Assembly: GCF_001277175.1 (NCBI RefSeq)
Contig: NZ_CP012257.1
Location: 3,596,001-3,660,000, forward strand
Source of the DNA: Cronobacter universalis NCTC 9529
GTDB taxonomy: Bacteria > Pseudomonadota > Gammaproteobacteria > Enterobacterales > Enterobacteriaceae
Direction of reading: 5' to 3'
DNA: 64,000 nucleotides
The first letter of the stretch is position 1; each line of letters opens with the position of its first letter. The notes beneath the pieces were generated by a model that worked only from the letters and a program-made list of their open reading frames with translations, was not told the DNA's origin and did no database searches. A program made the position numbers and the translations under genes. Positions 18,395 through 28,193 of this stretch are shown here, piece by piece.

Positions 18395-19590
18395 TTATTC
18401 CGGCATGATGAAAACGCTGCCTTTATCATCACGCTTCAGCAAGTGCCAGAGGGCACGGTGTTTATTGCCGTGTTTATCTTCAAAATAAGGCATCTTCTGC
18501 CCTTCCCGCGTTTGAATATAGTCGGTGGTGCCGTTGACAATCGTGGCCCACTGGCCCGCGTAAGGCGCAATATCGTCTGTCCAGCAGCTTATCCGCACCA
18601 GATCTTTTGCCGCTGTCATGGTGGCAAGCGGCGGAAGGTCCACATCAAAGCGGGAAAGCCACCGGGCAGTTGAGTTTCTGTCAAAACGGATTTCACCGGC
18701 AATCGAGCCATACCCCAGACTGTCAATTTCTGGTGCCCGGATGGGTTTTAATATCTTATTTACTCTGACATAAAGCTCAGGGTAAGGATTAACCTTGACC
18801 CAGCCCAGCTCAGGCCAATCTCCGGCACGAATAATCACGCCATCACTATAGGGCGTAATTTTAATCGCTGTCTTACTGGATGCTCCTTTCAAATAAAAGA
18901 GTCCGCCTAATTTTTCAAGCCATTGATTATTGAAAAACGTTAGCCAATTGATTGTTCGAATACCATTTCGTAACTTATCATCAGTTAACCCCCCGGTATA
19001 TCCACCCCCAAAAAATCCCGACCAACTTCATATTCTAAATGTTGATATCGCTCTTCTTCATAACATTGTTGAATACCTAATCCCATTACTCCATGGATAG
19101 GCCGTAAAATATTGCAAAAACAAGTGAGTAATTCTTCTAATCTGTCTTTTTTCATTAACTCCACTATAGGCAACGAAAACCCAAAGCAACTTACAGGCTT
19201 ATGAATAACCTCAAACCAACCTGCCATCGACTCAAAACAAACAGAATAATCACTTGAATAGCGAAACCCTTTATTAGAGCACCATTTAAAAAATAAGCTC
19301 TCACCAAAACTATCTACAATAATTTCTTTTAAATTCTTATTTAATATTTCCTTGTAGGTCATGTCATTATTTGGATCATCAATATACCCCCACTTCAATT
19401 TCGCACCGAATTCATTATGATAAAGTTGCCAGGCTTCAGCAATTCTGGCCCGGTTTTCTTTGGTATATCCTTTATCCAGGTAAAACCATGCCACTACCCC
19501 CACCTGTAAGGCGTTATGGTGTTCCGGATCATCCTCCGCACCGTAAGTAAAATCGTATTCGGCCTGCTTAAATTTCTCAAAAAAATCCAT
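18395..19590 (-). pseudogene. Type VI immunity family gene (DUF3396-like), copy 1, split by a frameshift
   Basis: Two open frames make one gene. Residues 1-201 are read from 19590 to a stop at about 18985, after GVDIPGG. The rest resumes in another frame within a few bases (LTDDKLRNGIRTINWLTFF) and runs to 18395. The break is at a run of six G near 18995-19000; seven would restore the frame and align with copy 2. The C-terminus has an extra segment ending GSVFIMPE that copy 2 lacks. It starts 11 bases after the effector stop, the normal place for an immunity gene. It could be a real pseudogene, a phase-variable tract, -1 frameshifting on G-GGG-GGT, or a sequencing error. Confidence 0.75.
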
Positions 19591-19601
19591 TTATCCGCTC
19601 C

Positions 19602-20864
19602 TTAATCGGGCCAGTAAACAAAATCCTGAGCTTGCTTCAGGGTAAATGTATTTGATGGCTGCTCTTCAGGTTCAGCCGCCGTCGCCATGCCGAGGCCGCC
19701 TGCCGGCAGCAAAAAGGTGGTTGCCGTTCTGGCATAGCGCACCGCAGTCCCGGCAATCATGCCCGTCAGGCTTTCTCCCGTCGCTACCGCGACGGCTCCC
19801 ACGCCTGCCGTGGCGGGTATAACAACCATTTGCCCCCCCAGCAATGCCCCGAGAAACCCGGCGGCTCGCTCCCGCTCCTGCGCCTGCCGGGCGATGTCCC
19901 CGGCATCTTGCTGTGGTTTTAAGGTATTGACCTCCATGCCCGCAGGGGGCACCCAGTAGTCGCCCGCCAGCTGATAGAAATGGTGTTGTACCTGGCGAAA
20001 CTCCTGCTCCATTTCTCCTTCCAGCAGGTGATACGCTGGCACATCCGGATGAAGGCAGATCTGTTCGGTTTCTCCCAGCGCATCCGCTACCGGTTTATAG
20101 ACCGGCTCCTGAACGGCATCCCGTATCCACTCGCGTTTGCGTTTGTCGTCTATCTGACAGACATGAGTTTCCAATAAGCGAAATTTTTCCCTGTTACCTG
20201 CAATGTACCGATAGCTCACTTCTTGTTCTGGCAATAACCTGTCTCCCGGAAACTTAATCTCAATCACCGTATGAATATTTCCCTGGCTAAAGGCAGCGTT
20301 ACCCGTCAGGGTGACGTCGCTGATTCGGATAACATCCGGTATCCGAAAGCTCCCCTTGCGTTTGAGCACAATATCCAGCGCATCATCCAGCATGATGTCA
20401 CCGGCCTCCGGCGCAGGCAGTGTTTCCAGTTCATCCCGCGTCAGCAATTCGATAACGCGCTCCACTTCCCCCTCGGCCATTTCCCGCAGTCGCATTTCAT
20501 AACCTTGTTTTATCAGGCGATACTGCGCGAGCGGGAAGCTGCTCGGCCAGTTAGGGTGCCGCCTGCTCATTAGCGGCGAGGGCGGATTGCGCGTCATGTC
20601 GTAGCCCACTTCGCCAATGTAGGGAAAATGGTAATTAAAGTTCCTGTCATCCTGCCGAATAAGCCGGGTCACCTTTCGCTGATACATCATCTTCCCGTCG
20701 GAGCGCTTCACGGGATATTTCAGCGCGTAGTTCACCTTCTCGCACAGGTACCATAAATCCAGCGGATTGGTGACTCTGGCCACCGTACCTTCAGGCGCTT
20801 TTACTGTTGTTGCCGTTCTTTGCGGCTCGCCCGGCACGCCGGCGGCTCTCTTCCCTGCTGCCAT
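19602..20864 (-). CDS. VRR-NUC domain nuclease, probable T6SS antibacterial effector (TseV-like)
   Basis: 420 residues. A PD-(D/E)xK nuclease site of VRR-NUC type is visible as Pro176-Asp177 in FRIPDVIRISD and Glu202-x-Lys204 in VIEIKFPGD. VRR-NUC effectors of the TseV type, carried with DUF3396/TsiV immunity proteins, are known in Salmonella to act as structure-specific DNases in target cells. Residues about 345-395 are strongly hydrophobic and rich in Gly and Ala, an unusual tail for a nuclease. No PAAR or Rhs domain is present. Its ATG overlaps the vgrG stop (ATGA), so it should ride on that VgrG. Identification as an effector is inferred from domain and context. Confidence 0.82.
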   Translation of the reverse strand: MAAGKRAAGVPGEPQRTATTVKAPEGTVARVTNPLDLWYLCEKVNYALKYPVKRSDGKMMYQRKVTRLIRQDDRNFNYHFPYIGEVGYDMTRNPPSPLMSRRHPNWPSSFPLAQYRLIKQGYEMRLREMAEGEVERVIELLTRDELETLPAPEAGDIMLDDALDIVLKRKGSFRIPDVIRISDVTLTGNAAFSQGNIHTVIEIKFPGDRLLPEQEVSYRYIAGNREKFRLLETHVCQIDDKRKREWIRDAVQEPVYKPVADALGETEQICLHPDVPAYHLLEGEMEQEFRQVQHHFYQLAGDYWVPPAGMEVNTLKPQQDAGDIARQAQERERAAGFLGALLGGQMVVIPATAGVGAVAVATGESLTGMIAGTAVRYARTATTFLLPAGGLGMATAAEPEEQPSNTFTLKQAQDFVYWPD

Positions 20865-23386
20865 CAGTTTTCCTCCTTGTCGTAATCTGAAAAATCGAGC
20901 GACAGCGAGGTGCGGCTATCCCAGTAGCTGGCGCTGAAACATTCCCGGCGGAAATGCTCCGGGTGCGGTGTCAGGGCGATTTCCTCACTCTGTTTGCTCC
21001 AGGCGCGCAACGTCTCACCGTTAGCATCGGTTTCGCCGCGCAGCGTGCCGCCCGAAAACGTAAGCGTATAGGGGAAACCAGCCAGCGGCTTATTCGTCGC
21101 CTGGTCGCGCACAATAAAGAATTCGCTGTACCCGTCCGCTATGGGCATAACGGGCATCTCCTGCGCCATCGCAGCCGCCGCCCCTACATACGTTCGCGGC
21201 ACCCTGCGCAGATACACTCCGGTCGTGCCATATTCGATTTTCCCTTGTTCTATTTTCAGGTAGCTGCCACCGCCGATAAGCGTGATGCGCTTCTTGCCGG
21301 CAAAGGAAATATCGCGAGTGGAGGTTATTGTTAGCTTCTTCTGTGCCGCCAGACTCATCCTGCCGTTCTGCGCCTGCATCCCGACTGGCCCCTCGCCGGA
21401 TTTCAGGCTCAGCGGGCCGATGTGGGCAAACAGGCCGAGTTTGTCACCCGCCAGCGCCGTCATATTCCCCATCACGCCGACACTGATATCGCCCCCGGCA
21501 TTGATGGCCACGTTTTTCGCGGCGGCAAGCTGCATATGCTCACCGCTGGTGAACGCCACGCCTTGCGGGCCATAGGCATGAATCATCTGGTTGAGCGGCC
21601 TGAGGCGCTCGTTAAACATGGCGGTCTGGCTGGCGATATCCGCCTGTAATGCCTGCGCCTGCTCTGCGACGCGGCTAAGCTCTTCAATCTGTTGCAGACA
21701 AAGCGCGATCTCTTTCAGGGCCGTTTCCATGTCCAGCACTTCGCCTGCGGCTCTGACCTGCCCTTCAGCGGTGATGAACAGCCCTTTCGCCACGCGAATG
21801 ACGCCATACTCATCGGTACGCAGCTCAAAGCCCGCGCCCCGCGGCTTTCCCTGCGCGTCAGCGACCTGCCCCTCATTAAGCTGTGACGCGCCATAAGGCG
21901 TGGTCAGCGCGATATGCTCTTCGCCGCGCCGGTCTTCCATGCGTAACTCGTTGTCGCCCGCGGTACGCAGAATGTTCTGGCTACGGTTGTCGCGATTCAC
22001 CACATCAGCATGTTCAGAATCATGCAGCGCATAGGCGATGTAGGGCTGATTGATATCGCCATGACGCCAGGCGATCGCGACCTCCGTACCGTCGATAAGC
22101 GGCATATGCCAGCCTGCGTCCTCGGCGGTATAAGGCTTCGCCATTCTCAACCACACGTAGCCAAAACCCCGCTCGCTGTCGCTACGGTCAACATCAAGCC
22201 TGACCCGGTAGCGGCCGTACTCATCAAGATGGGCGTAGATATCGTGTTTCTCGCGGCTTTCCACACGGGCGGGTAGCGTTCCGTGAATTTCAGGGCGCGG
22301 CGGGCAATCCGGGCGAAAGCAGTAGCGCTCGGTGTACGGCTGCCCCCAGACCGAAACATGCAGGCGGGAGTCACGCGCGCCCCGGTACGTCAGCAGGGTC
22401 ATTAACACGCCATTTTTCAGCGCGGTGATGACATTACCCTGGGGTTCCAGCACCTGGCCGGGCGCCAGATGGGTCGCGTTGCTGAAAAGATGCAGGCGGA
22501 CTGATTTGTTCAGTTCACGCTCATGGTCAATGCGCGCATAAAAAGCGCCGCTCTCCGTCGCGGGTTCAGGATCGCGCTCGTCCCCCTCTTCCTGATAGAG
22601 GTCGCCATAGCGGTAATGCTCGCCTGTCGTCACCGCCTCACTGCGCACAGCAACCTGCGCCTGCATGGGCGATGTGGCGCTACGGTAGTTATAACGGTTC
22701 ACATGAGCCAGTCCTGGTACGACGGTGTGCCAGGTACGCACGCCCCAGACGCTTTCCTTTGCCGACAACCCGGACGGCTCCCGGTAGGGCAACCGGATAT
22801 CGAATTCATACTGAAGTTGCGTGTCGCCAAAAACCACCACATCAAGTTCTGTCGCGTCGTTCATCGCAAAGCGAAACCAGATGCCCACTTCGGCCAGGAT
22901 CCGCTGGATAAATTCAAGATCGGTTTCCCGCCACTGGGTGATGATGTCGCGGTACGGGTATTCGCGGGAAAGCCGAAACTCGAAATCCGGCCCTTCCAGG
23001 CCATGCGCCCGCAGCACCTGTTCTACGACTTCAGGCACCGACTGGTTCTGGAATATGGCGCAGCGACGGGTAAGGGAGAGCAAAGCGAGGCGAGATTCCA
23101 GCGTGACCGCGTAATGAGACTGGTCAGCGTTTGTTGACAGCCACGCAAAGCGGGTAATGACACCGTAAATAGTTTTCCGCCCATTCATATCAAAACGGGC
23201 ATATTTCATCAGGATATCCTCGCGCTGAAGGGTGTACGGCGTGGTAAATTCAATTCGCCACGAAAAAGGTTTACTTAGCGCCTCCCGCCCTCGGAATATC
23301 AGCACATCGGGTTTTACAGGGCAGCCGTTAATATCCAGGTAATAACGCGACAAAGAAATATCGCCAGTGATTGCTGCATGCTCCAT
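20864..23386 (-). CDS. vgrG: Type VI secretion spike protein VgrG (TssI) with C-terminal transthyretin-like extension
   Basis: 840 residues. The gp27-like N-terminal part has LSRYYLDINGCPVK and TDLEFIQRILAEVGIWFRF. The gp5-type OB domain is at about 395-470 (DEYGRYRVRLDVD). Repetitive DUF2345-type beta needle follows at about 560-720, and a final domain at about 750-830 (FFIVRDQATNKPLAGFPYTL) resembles transthyretin-like cargo adaptors. The start MEHAAITGDIS at 23384-23386, behind GGAGGCG, is preferred over upstream in-frame codons in AT-rich DNA. It is coupled to the effector gene; no other T6SS structural genes are in the window. Confidence 0.92.
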   Translation of the reverse strand: MEHAAITGDISLSRYYLDINGCPVKPDVLIFRGREALSKPFSWRIEFTTPYTLQREDILMKYARFDMNGRKTIYGVITRFAWLSTNADQSHYAVTLESRLALLSLTRRCAIFQNQSVPEVVEQVLRAHGLEGPDFEFRLSREYPYRDIITQWRETDLEFIQRILAEVGIWFRFAMNDATELDVVVFGDTQLQYEFDIRLPYREPSGLSAKESVWGVRTWHTVVPGLAHVNRYNYRSATSPMQAQVAVRSEAVTTGEHYRYGDLYQEEGDERDPEPATESGAFYARIDHERELNKSVRLHLFSNATHLAPGQVLEPQGNVITALKNGVLMTLLTYRGARDSRLHVSVWGQPYTERYCFRPDCPPRPEIHGTLPARVESREKHDIYAHLDEYGRYRVRLDVDRSDSERGFGYVWLRMAKPYTAEDAGWHMPLIDGTEVAIAWRHGDINQPYIAYALHDSEHADVVNRDNRSQNILRTAGDNELRMEDRRGEEHIALTTPYGASQLNEGQVADAQGKPRGAGFELRTDEYGVIRVAKGLFITAEGQVRAAGEVLDMETALKEIALCLQQIEELSRVAEQAQALQADIASQTAMFNERLRPLNQMIHAYGPQGVAFTSGEHMQLAAAKNVAINAGGDISVGVMGNMTALAGDKLGLFAHIGPLSLKSGEGPVGMQAQNGRMSLAAQKKLTITSTRDISFAGKKRITLIGGGSYLKIEQGKIEYGTTGVYLRRVPRTYVGAAAAMAQEMPVMPIADGYSEFFIVRDQATNKPLAGFPYTLTFSGGTLRGETDANGETLRAWSKQSEEIALTPHPEHFRRECFSASYWDSRTSLSLDFSDYDKEEN

Positions 23387-23805
23387 TCGCTTACGCCTCC
23401 CTGTAATAATCACGCTTACGGCATTAAAAAACATCAACGACGCTGTAATTATCTTCTTTAAATGAATTAATAAAAACAAGCCATCAGACGCTAAGACGCG
23501 TTATCGCAACGGCCATTTTCAGAAAAGGACACAGATATAAAACGATACAATGCAAATTATATTATGGTTGTGATTTAATAAAAATGATTCAGATTGCAAT
23601 TACCTGCCACCAATGAAAAGTAAGATTCATTTATATTTATAAATTCGGCTTATTGTTTACCTCCTCCTGAAAATGACGCTTTCCCGGCCCGGAGATAGCG
23701 ACGGCGTCAGGCATTAGCCTCCATACCGTCCTCTGTTTTACGCTAATCGTAATGGTAAATTAAACGGCCGAAATACCGCTCTCTTACCCCCTTTACCGCT
23801 CATCC
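23387..23805. other. AT-rich intergenic region before vgrG
   Basis: About 420 bases with no supported gene. Composition is much richer in A+T than the flanks (especially 23540-23660), as expected for a horizontally acquired and H-NS-bound promoter region. It presumably contains the vgrG promoter; no specific operator was recognised. Confidence 0.5.
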
Positions 23806-24651
23806 TCACCTGCAAACCGGCACGGACGAAAGCAACCCCGGCCATAACGCCGCCCAGTCGGAGCCATGATCCATGCCCGGCACCACTTCAACCTGCGCGC
23901 AGCGCTCGCCGACCGCGTTTTGAAAACGCCTGGCGACGGCGGGCGGCACGGTAGCGTCATCGGCCCCGCTGAAATGTATTTGCGGCAGGTTCACAAGCTT
24001 CATTGCCACCTCTGCCGCGCTTTGCGCATCGGGCATTTCAGAGACGCGGTGCAGCGCATTGACGTAAGCGACATCCAGGTTCCCCGCCACTGTGCGCAGC
24101 GAAACCACGTCCGAACGCCGCGCCGCCAGCAACGCGGCAATGTTTCCGCCGCCGGAATACCCCACCAGCTCTATGCGAGCCTGCGGGTAGCGTTGCATAA
24201 CCTGGCTTAATACCTTATCCATCGCCTGAACCACGTTTGATGAGAAGCGTTTATCTGTCCAGAGATGGACATTACAGGCGGACGGTAACGGCGGTCCGAT
24301 AAACTGGCATGGCCGCGCCAGGTACAACACGTTACCGGAAGGATCGGCCGTCGCGAGCTTCAGGCCAAGAGGGTTATGCGGCGTCGGGTCGTCGGAGGGG
24401 CGCGTGCGGCTTACCCAGGCGAAGCCATCCCCCTCGATGTAGACCCGCAGGCGCGTGACGGGCGGCGTAATTCGCTGCCAGGTGAGCAGCGATATCCCGT
24501 TTGCAGATATCTCTTCACGAATGAAACCATGCGTTTTTGCGAGCTCGCTCGCACTTTCACGATAATCCCGGCTGGCGCATCCGGCGAACAATAAAGCCAT
24601 AGCAATCAATAATACACGCGTAGAAAGCAGGTCTTTCTTAGCCATTTTCAT
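23806..24651 (-). CDS. Lipoprotein alpha/beta hydrolase
   Basis: 281 residues. The lipobox LLFAGC puts the lipidated Cys at residue 25, so it is anchored in a membrane facing the periplasm. The alpha/beta-hydrolase nucleophile elbow is GYSGGGN, with Ser166. Probable acid and base are in HFSGADDATVPP and GMDHGSDW. Substrate unknown; the closest general match is predicted esterases or lipases. An ATG two codons downstream is also possible. It stands alone on the minus strand, between the T6SS module and the autotransporter. Confidence 0.82.
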   Translation of the reverse strand: MKMAKKDLLSTRVLLIAMALLFAGCASRDYRESASELAKTHGFIREEISANGISLLTWQRITPPVTRLRVYIEGDGFAWVSRTRPSDDPTPHNPLGLKLATADPSGNVLYLARPCQFIGPPLPSACNVHLWTDKRFSSNVVQAMDKVLSQVMQRYPQARIELVGYSGGGNIAALLAARRSDVVSLRTVAGNLDVAYVNALHRVSEMPDAQSAAEVAMKLVNLPQIHFSGADDATVPPAVARRFQNAVGERCAQVEVVPGMDHGSDWAALWPGLLSSVPVCR

Positions 24652-24843
24652 GGTCCACCCGGATTTTTATTTAACCAAAATTCTAAAGTTTCACATTGGG
24701 CGCGCCGAAAATAGTTAAGCCTCGCTTATCGTTTTCTTTGCCAGCAAAGGTGTAGAGCGCAACGGAATGTAAGCAGACGAATCGGAACGTAACATATAAC
24801 GGCTCTCATCCTTAACCTTAAGCGCGGAATCGCACGGTACATC

Positions 24844-27800
24844 ATGAAAAAATCACGTTTTAGCCAGCAAGGCACCTTGCTGGTCGCGTTAACCTCTGCC
24901 CAGGGACTGCTGGCGCCTTATGCCTTTGCGGTATCGAGCGACTATGTCATTTCCAGCCCACAAATTAACGTTCAGATCCCGGCTGAATATAAGACGGTGC
25001 ATGTCACTAACGAAGGGAGTGCGACGGGTGACGGAGCCGCAGGTCTTGATGTCAGCCAGGACGCCAGCCTGAATTCTCTGGTTAACGATGGCACGATTTC
25101 CGCAGTAAATGGTGAGTTGGGCAATATCTCCCTTCACGCTCTGCAAAACCAGGGAACGATCGATACCCTTAACAATACTGGCAGCATCAAAGTCGCGGGC
25201 GAAAGCGGTAATTACTCAAGCAGCGCCATTAACCTCACCAGCACCAGTAAAGTCGGTACGCTGACCAACAGCGGCACCATTGCCGGGCCTGAATCAACTT
25301 CGTATTACAGCAATACTAATTACTCCCAGTTTGGCGGCGGCATCGTCAACAGCGGCGTCATAAATACATTCAATAACGTCTCCTCAGGCGTGATTACCGG
25401 GCAGACTGGCATTAATAATAACGGCACTATCGATCTTCTGGAAAATGCGGGTGTTATTAATTCCACCCTCAGCAACACCAATGCTTACTATTATAACAGC
25501 GGCGCAATCTATAACTCCGGCACCATTAATACGCTGCACAACAGTGGCACCATCGCAAGCACTAACAATAATACTTCTCATTATAATGATTCTGCTATTT
25601 TTAATAACAGCACGGGTGTCATTAAATCATTAACTAACGACGGTAAAATTTCCAGCGCCTACTTCGGCGTGTATAACGTCGGTCAGATTGATAAACTTGT
25701 TAATAACGGTGATATCACTGGCTCCGTGGTGGGTATTTTTAACCGTAACTATGCCGAGAATGTTATCTCTGCCGGCACTATTATTAACAACGGCACCATC
25801 AGCGGCACTTATGGTATTTATACATCAAATTATAATACTCAAGCGGAAGCCGCCACGCTGATTAACACCGGCACCATTACCGGCAACAGCTACGGCATTT
25901 ATATCGATGGCAGTAACGGCGCTAAAAATGCCATTACCAATAGCGGCGCCATTACCAGCAATAACAATGCTATTTATATCAGGGGCGCCAGCGATTCCAC
26001 GCTGACGGTCACTAACAGCGGCGTCATCGAAGGCAATATTACGTCGGTTAACGGCGCAGCGCTGGAATTTATCGGCGGCACGGATAAGCAGGGCGTTCTC
26101 ACGGGTGCCCGAATCGAGAGCGATGACGAGACAGTGTCCGGAACTAACGGTATCGGTACGATTGCCAGCAACGGCGACGTTATCTTCCGCTCCGGCTCAA
26201 TGCTGCTGAATGACAACATTAATATTGCCACTCTGACGATGCAAAGCCTCTCAAGCGATGACAGCAATACCGGCGCCGTCGGCACCGTTCTTAACGATGC
26301 CGCTCAGCTTCAGGTTAATGCCCCGATCGCTATCACCGGCAATTATCACCAGAACGCTGGCGCGGCGCTTATCCTCGGCGCGAGCGACACGGCGTCAGCC
26401 AGCGGCGATATCGCGCAGGACGCCGGTTATGGCCGCCTGAATGTGACGGGCTCCGCCACTGTTGACCAGGGCTCCACCGTATCGCTTACCCGTACCGGCA
26501 ACACCTATAAATTTGCACCCGGCCAGCGCTATGTGGTGATTAACGCCAACACCACCGGCACGAACTATAACGCTGACAAACTGGCGTATAAGGCAGTGGG
26601 TTATGATGGCCTGGTCACAGGCTCAACCTATGTTGACGAGACAAACAGCGCGCTGGTCGTTCAGCTTGAAAAAGCGCCGACGCCGCCTGTGGTCACGCCG
26701 CCGGTTGACGGCACCCCGCCTGTCGTCGGAAAACCGCCAGTGGTCACGCCGCCGGTTGTCGGCAAGCCGCCGGTCGTGGTCACTCCGCCTGCTCCGCCAG
26801 CGGCCAAACCAGGCCCGACAACGCCGAACGCGACGTCGTCGCTGAACGGTCTGGCCCATTACTCCGGGATTTCGCCGCAGCTGCTGGAGCTGTACAACGC
26901 CTCGCTGGCGATTGAAGGCACGAAAGAAGCCAACCGCGTGGGCGAGCGTCTGTCCACCAGCCAGAATATCAGCGTCAGCACGGCGAGCGGCGTGGCGACG
27001 TCCACCGCGATGGGTGTCGTCGGCAACCATCTGGAGACTATCCGCACGCCGCAGACGGCGGGCCTGAGCGGCGTCTCCACCGGTGACGGCTACAGCGACT
27101 GGATCGTCTGGGCTCAACCGTACGGCGGTTATGCCCGTCAGGACAGCACCAGCGAAGTGAGCGGATACCGCGCGACATTCGGCGGCCTGCTGTTTGGCGC
27201 GGATCGTACCGTCGCCGAAGACTGGCGCGTGGGTGCGGCGCTGAACTACAGCAACACCTCCGTACACGGTAAAGACAACCTGAGCGGCAACAACTCGACG
27301 GCGAATAACTATGGCGTGATTGGTTATGCCGGCTACTCAGGCGACCCGTGGTTTATGAACCTCTCTGCCGCGCTGACCCGCCAGAACTACGACACCGTTC
27401 GTCGCGCCGATTTCACCGGCTTCTCCGGCACGGCAAACGGCAAGTTCAACGGTCAGTCCGTGACGCTGCAAAGCGAATTCGGCTACCCGTTCACGCTGCC
27501 GGCTGAGGTTGTCCTCACCCCGATGGCGGGCCTGACTTATGGTTATCAGCATGTGGATGGCTATAAAGAGAGCGGCGGCAACGGCATGGCGCTGGACGTA
27601 GGTTCGTCGCACACGCAGTCGGTCACAAGCGATCTTGGCGCGCGCATCGAGAAAGGCTTCGATACGGGCTTTGGCCGCCTGACGCCGTTCGCGCAGGTCT
27701 CCTGGATCCACCAGTACGACAACCGCCGCACGAGCAATACCGCGACTTACGCCGCAGATACTATTGGCGAGACGCAGTTCACCACCAAAGGCGCGGCGCC

Positions 27801-27942
27801 GGTTAAGGATATGGCGGGAGTGTCGGTCGGCAGCACGCTGTTTAACGCAAACGATCTGAGCGTTGACGCCCGCTACGATCTCCAGGCAGGCGAGCGTTAC
27901 CAGACGCATACCTTCAGCCTGCGCCTGAACAAATCGTTCTGA
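24844..27942 (+). CDS. Type V autotransporter with beta-helix passenger and C-terminal barrel
   Basis: 1032 residues. A signal peptide (about 1-29, ending YAFAVSS) leads into a passenger of about 580 residues built from many short repeats of the form N-S/N-G-T-I, the pattern of a right-handed beta helix. A proline-rich hinge at about 612-660 contains repeated PPVV units. An autotransporter beta barrel (about 760-1032, starting YSDWIVWAQPYGGYARQ) ends in SLRLNKSF with the C-terminal Phe needed for BAM insertion. No protease or other catalytic motif is seen, so adhesion or aggregation is the likely role. The passenger part is lower in GC than the barrel. Confidence 0.9.
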   Translation: MKKSRFSQQGTLLVALTSAQGLLAPYAFAVSSDYVISSPQINVQIPAEYKTVHVTNEGSATGDGAAGLDVSQDASLNSLVNDGTISAVNGELGNISLHALQNQGTIDTLNNTGSIKVAGESGNYSSSAINLTSTSKVGTLTNSGTIAGPESTSYYSNTNYSQFGGGIVNSGVINTFNNVSSGVITGQTGINNNGTIDLLENAGVINSTLSNTNAYYYNSGAIYNSGTINTLHNSGTIASTNNNTSHYNDSAIFNNSTGVIKSLTNDGKISSAYFGVYNVGQIDKLVNNGDITGSVVGIFNRNYAENVISAGTIINNGTISGTYGIYTSNYNTQAEAATLINTGTITGNSYGIYIDGSNGAKNAITNSGAITSNNNAIYIRGASDSTLTVTNSGVIEGNITSVNGAALEFIGGTDKQGVLTGARIESDDETVSGTNGIGTIASNGDVIFRSGSMLLNDNINIATLTMQSLSSDDSNTGAVGTVLNDAAQLQVNAPIAITGNYHQNAGAALILGASDTASASGDIAQDAGYGRLNVTGSATVDQGSTVSLTRTGNTYKFAPGQRYVVINANTTGTNYNADKLAYKAVGYDGLVTGSTYVDETNSALVVQLEKAPTPPVVTPPVDGTPPVVGKPPVVTPPVVGKPPVVVTPPAPPAAKPGPTTPNATSSLNGLAHYSGISPQLLELYNASLAIEGTKEANRVGERLSTSQNISVSTASGVATSTAMGVVGNHLETIRTPQTAGLSGVSTGDGYSDWIVWAQPYGGYARQDSTSEVSGYRATFGGLLFGADRTVAEDWRVGAALNYSNTSVHGKDNLSGNNSTANNYGVIGYAGYSGDPWFMNLSAALTRQNYDTVRRADFTGFSGTANGKFNGQSVTLQSEFGYPFTLPAEVVLTPMAGLTYGYQHVDGYKESGGNGMALDVGSSHTQSVTSDLGARIEKGFDTGFGRLTPFAQVSWIHQYDNRRTSNTATYAADTIGETQFTTKGAAPVKDMAGVSVGSTLFNANDLSVDARYDLQAGERYQTHTFSLRLNKSF

Positions 27943-27963
27943 GTGCTCATGATGTAAAACCCA

Positions 27964-27991
27964 CGGGGCCGGTAAGCGGCCCCGTTTTTTT
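27964..27991 (+). terminator. Rho-independent terminator of the autotransporter gene
   Basis: CGGGGCC and GGCCCCG stems around GGTAAGC, followed by seven T, 21 bases after the stop codon. Confidence 0.9.
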
Positions 27992-28193
27992 CAGGCTTAC
28001 CTCGCGCGCCTTCCCCCTGCACTCTCCTTTCTTGCCGAACGCGACGGGTCAGTTTAATCATGGACCTACGCGGGAGGGCGTCTACCCTTAATAAAACCGA
28101 TGACCGTTGCGTGGCGGGCTGCACGACGCTTTAGCAACGTTATTTTTGATGTGTTACCACTCAACCGTATTTTACCGTTGTGAAGGATCGCTG

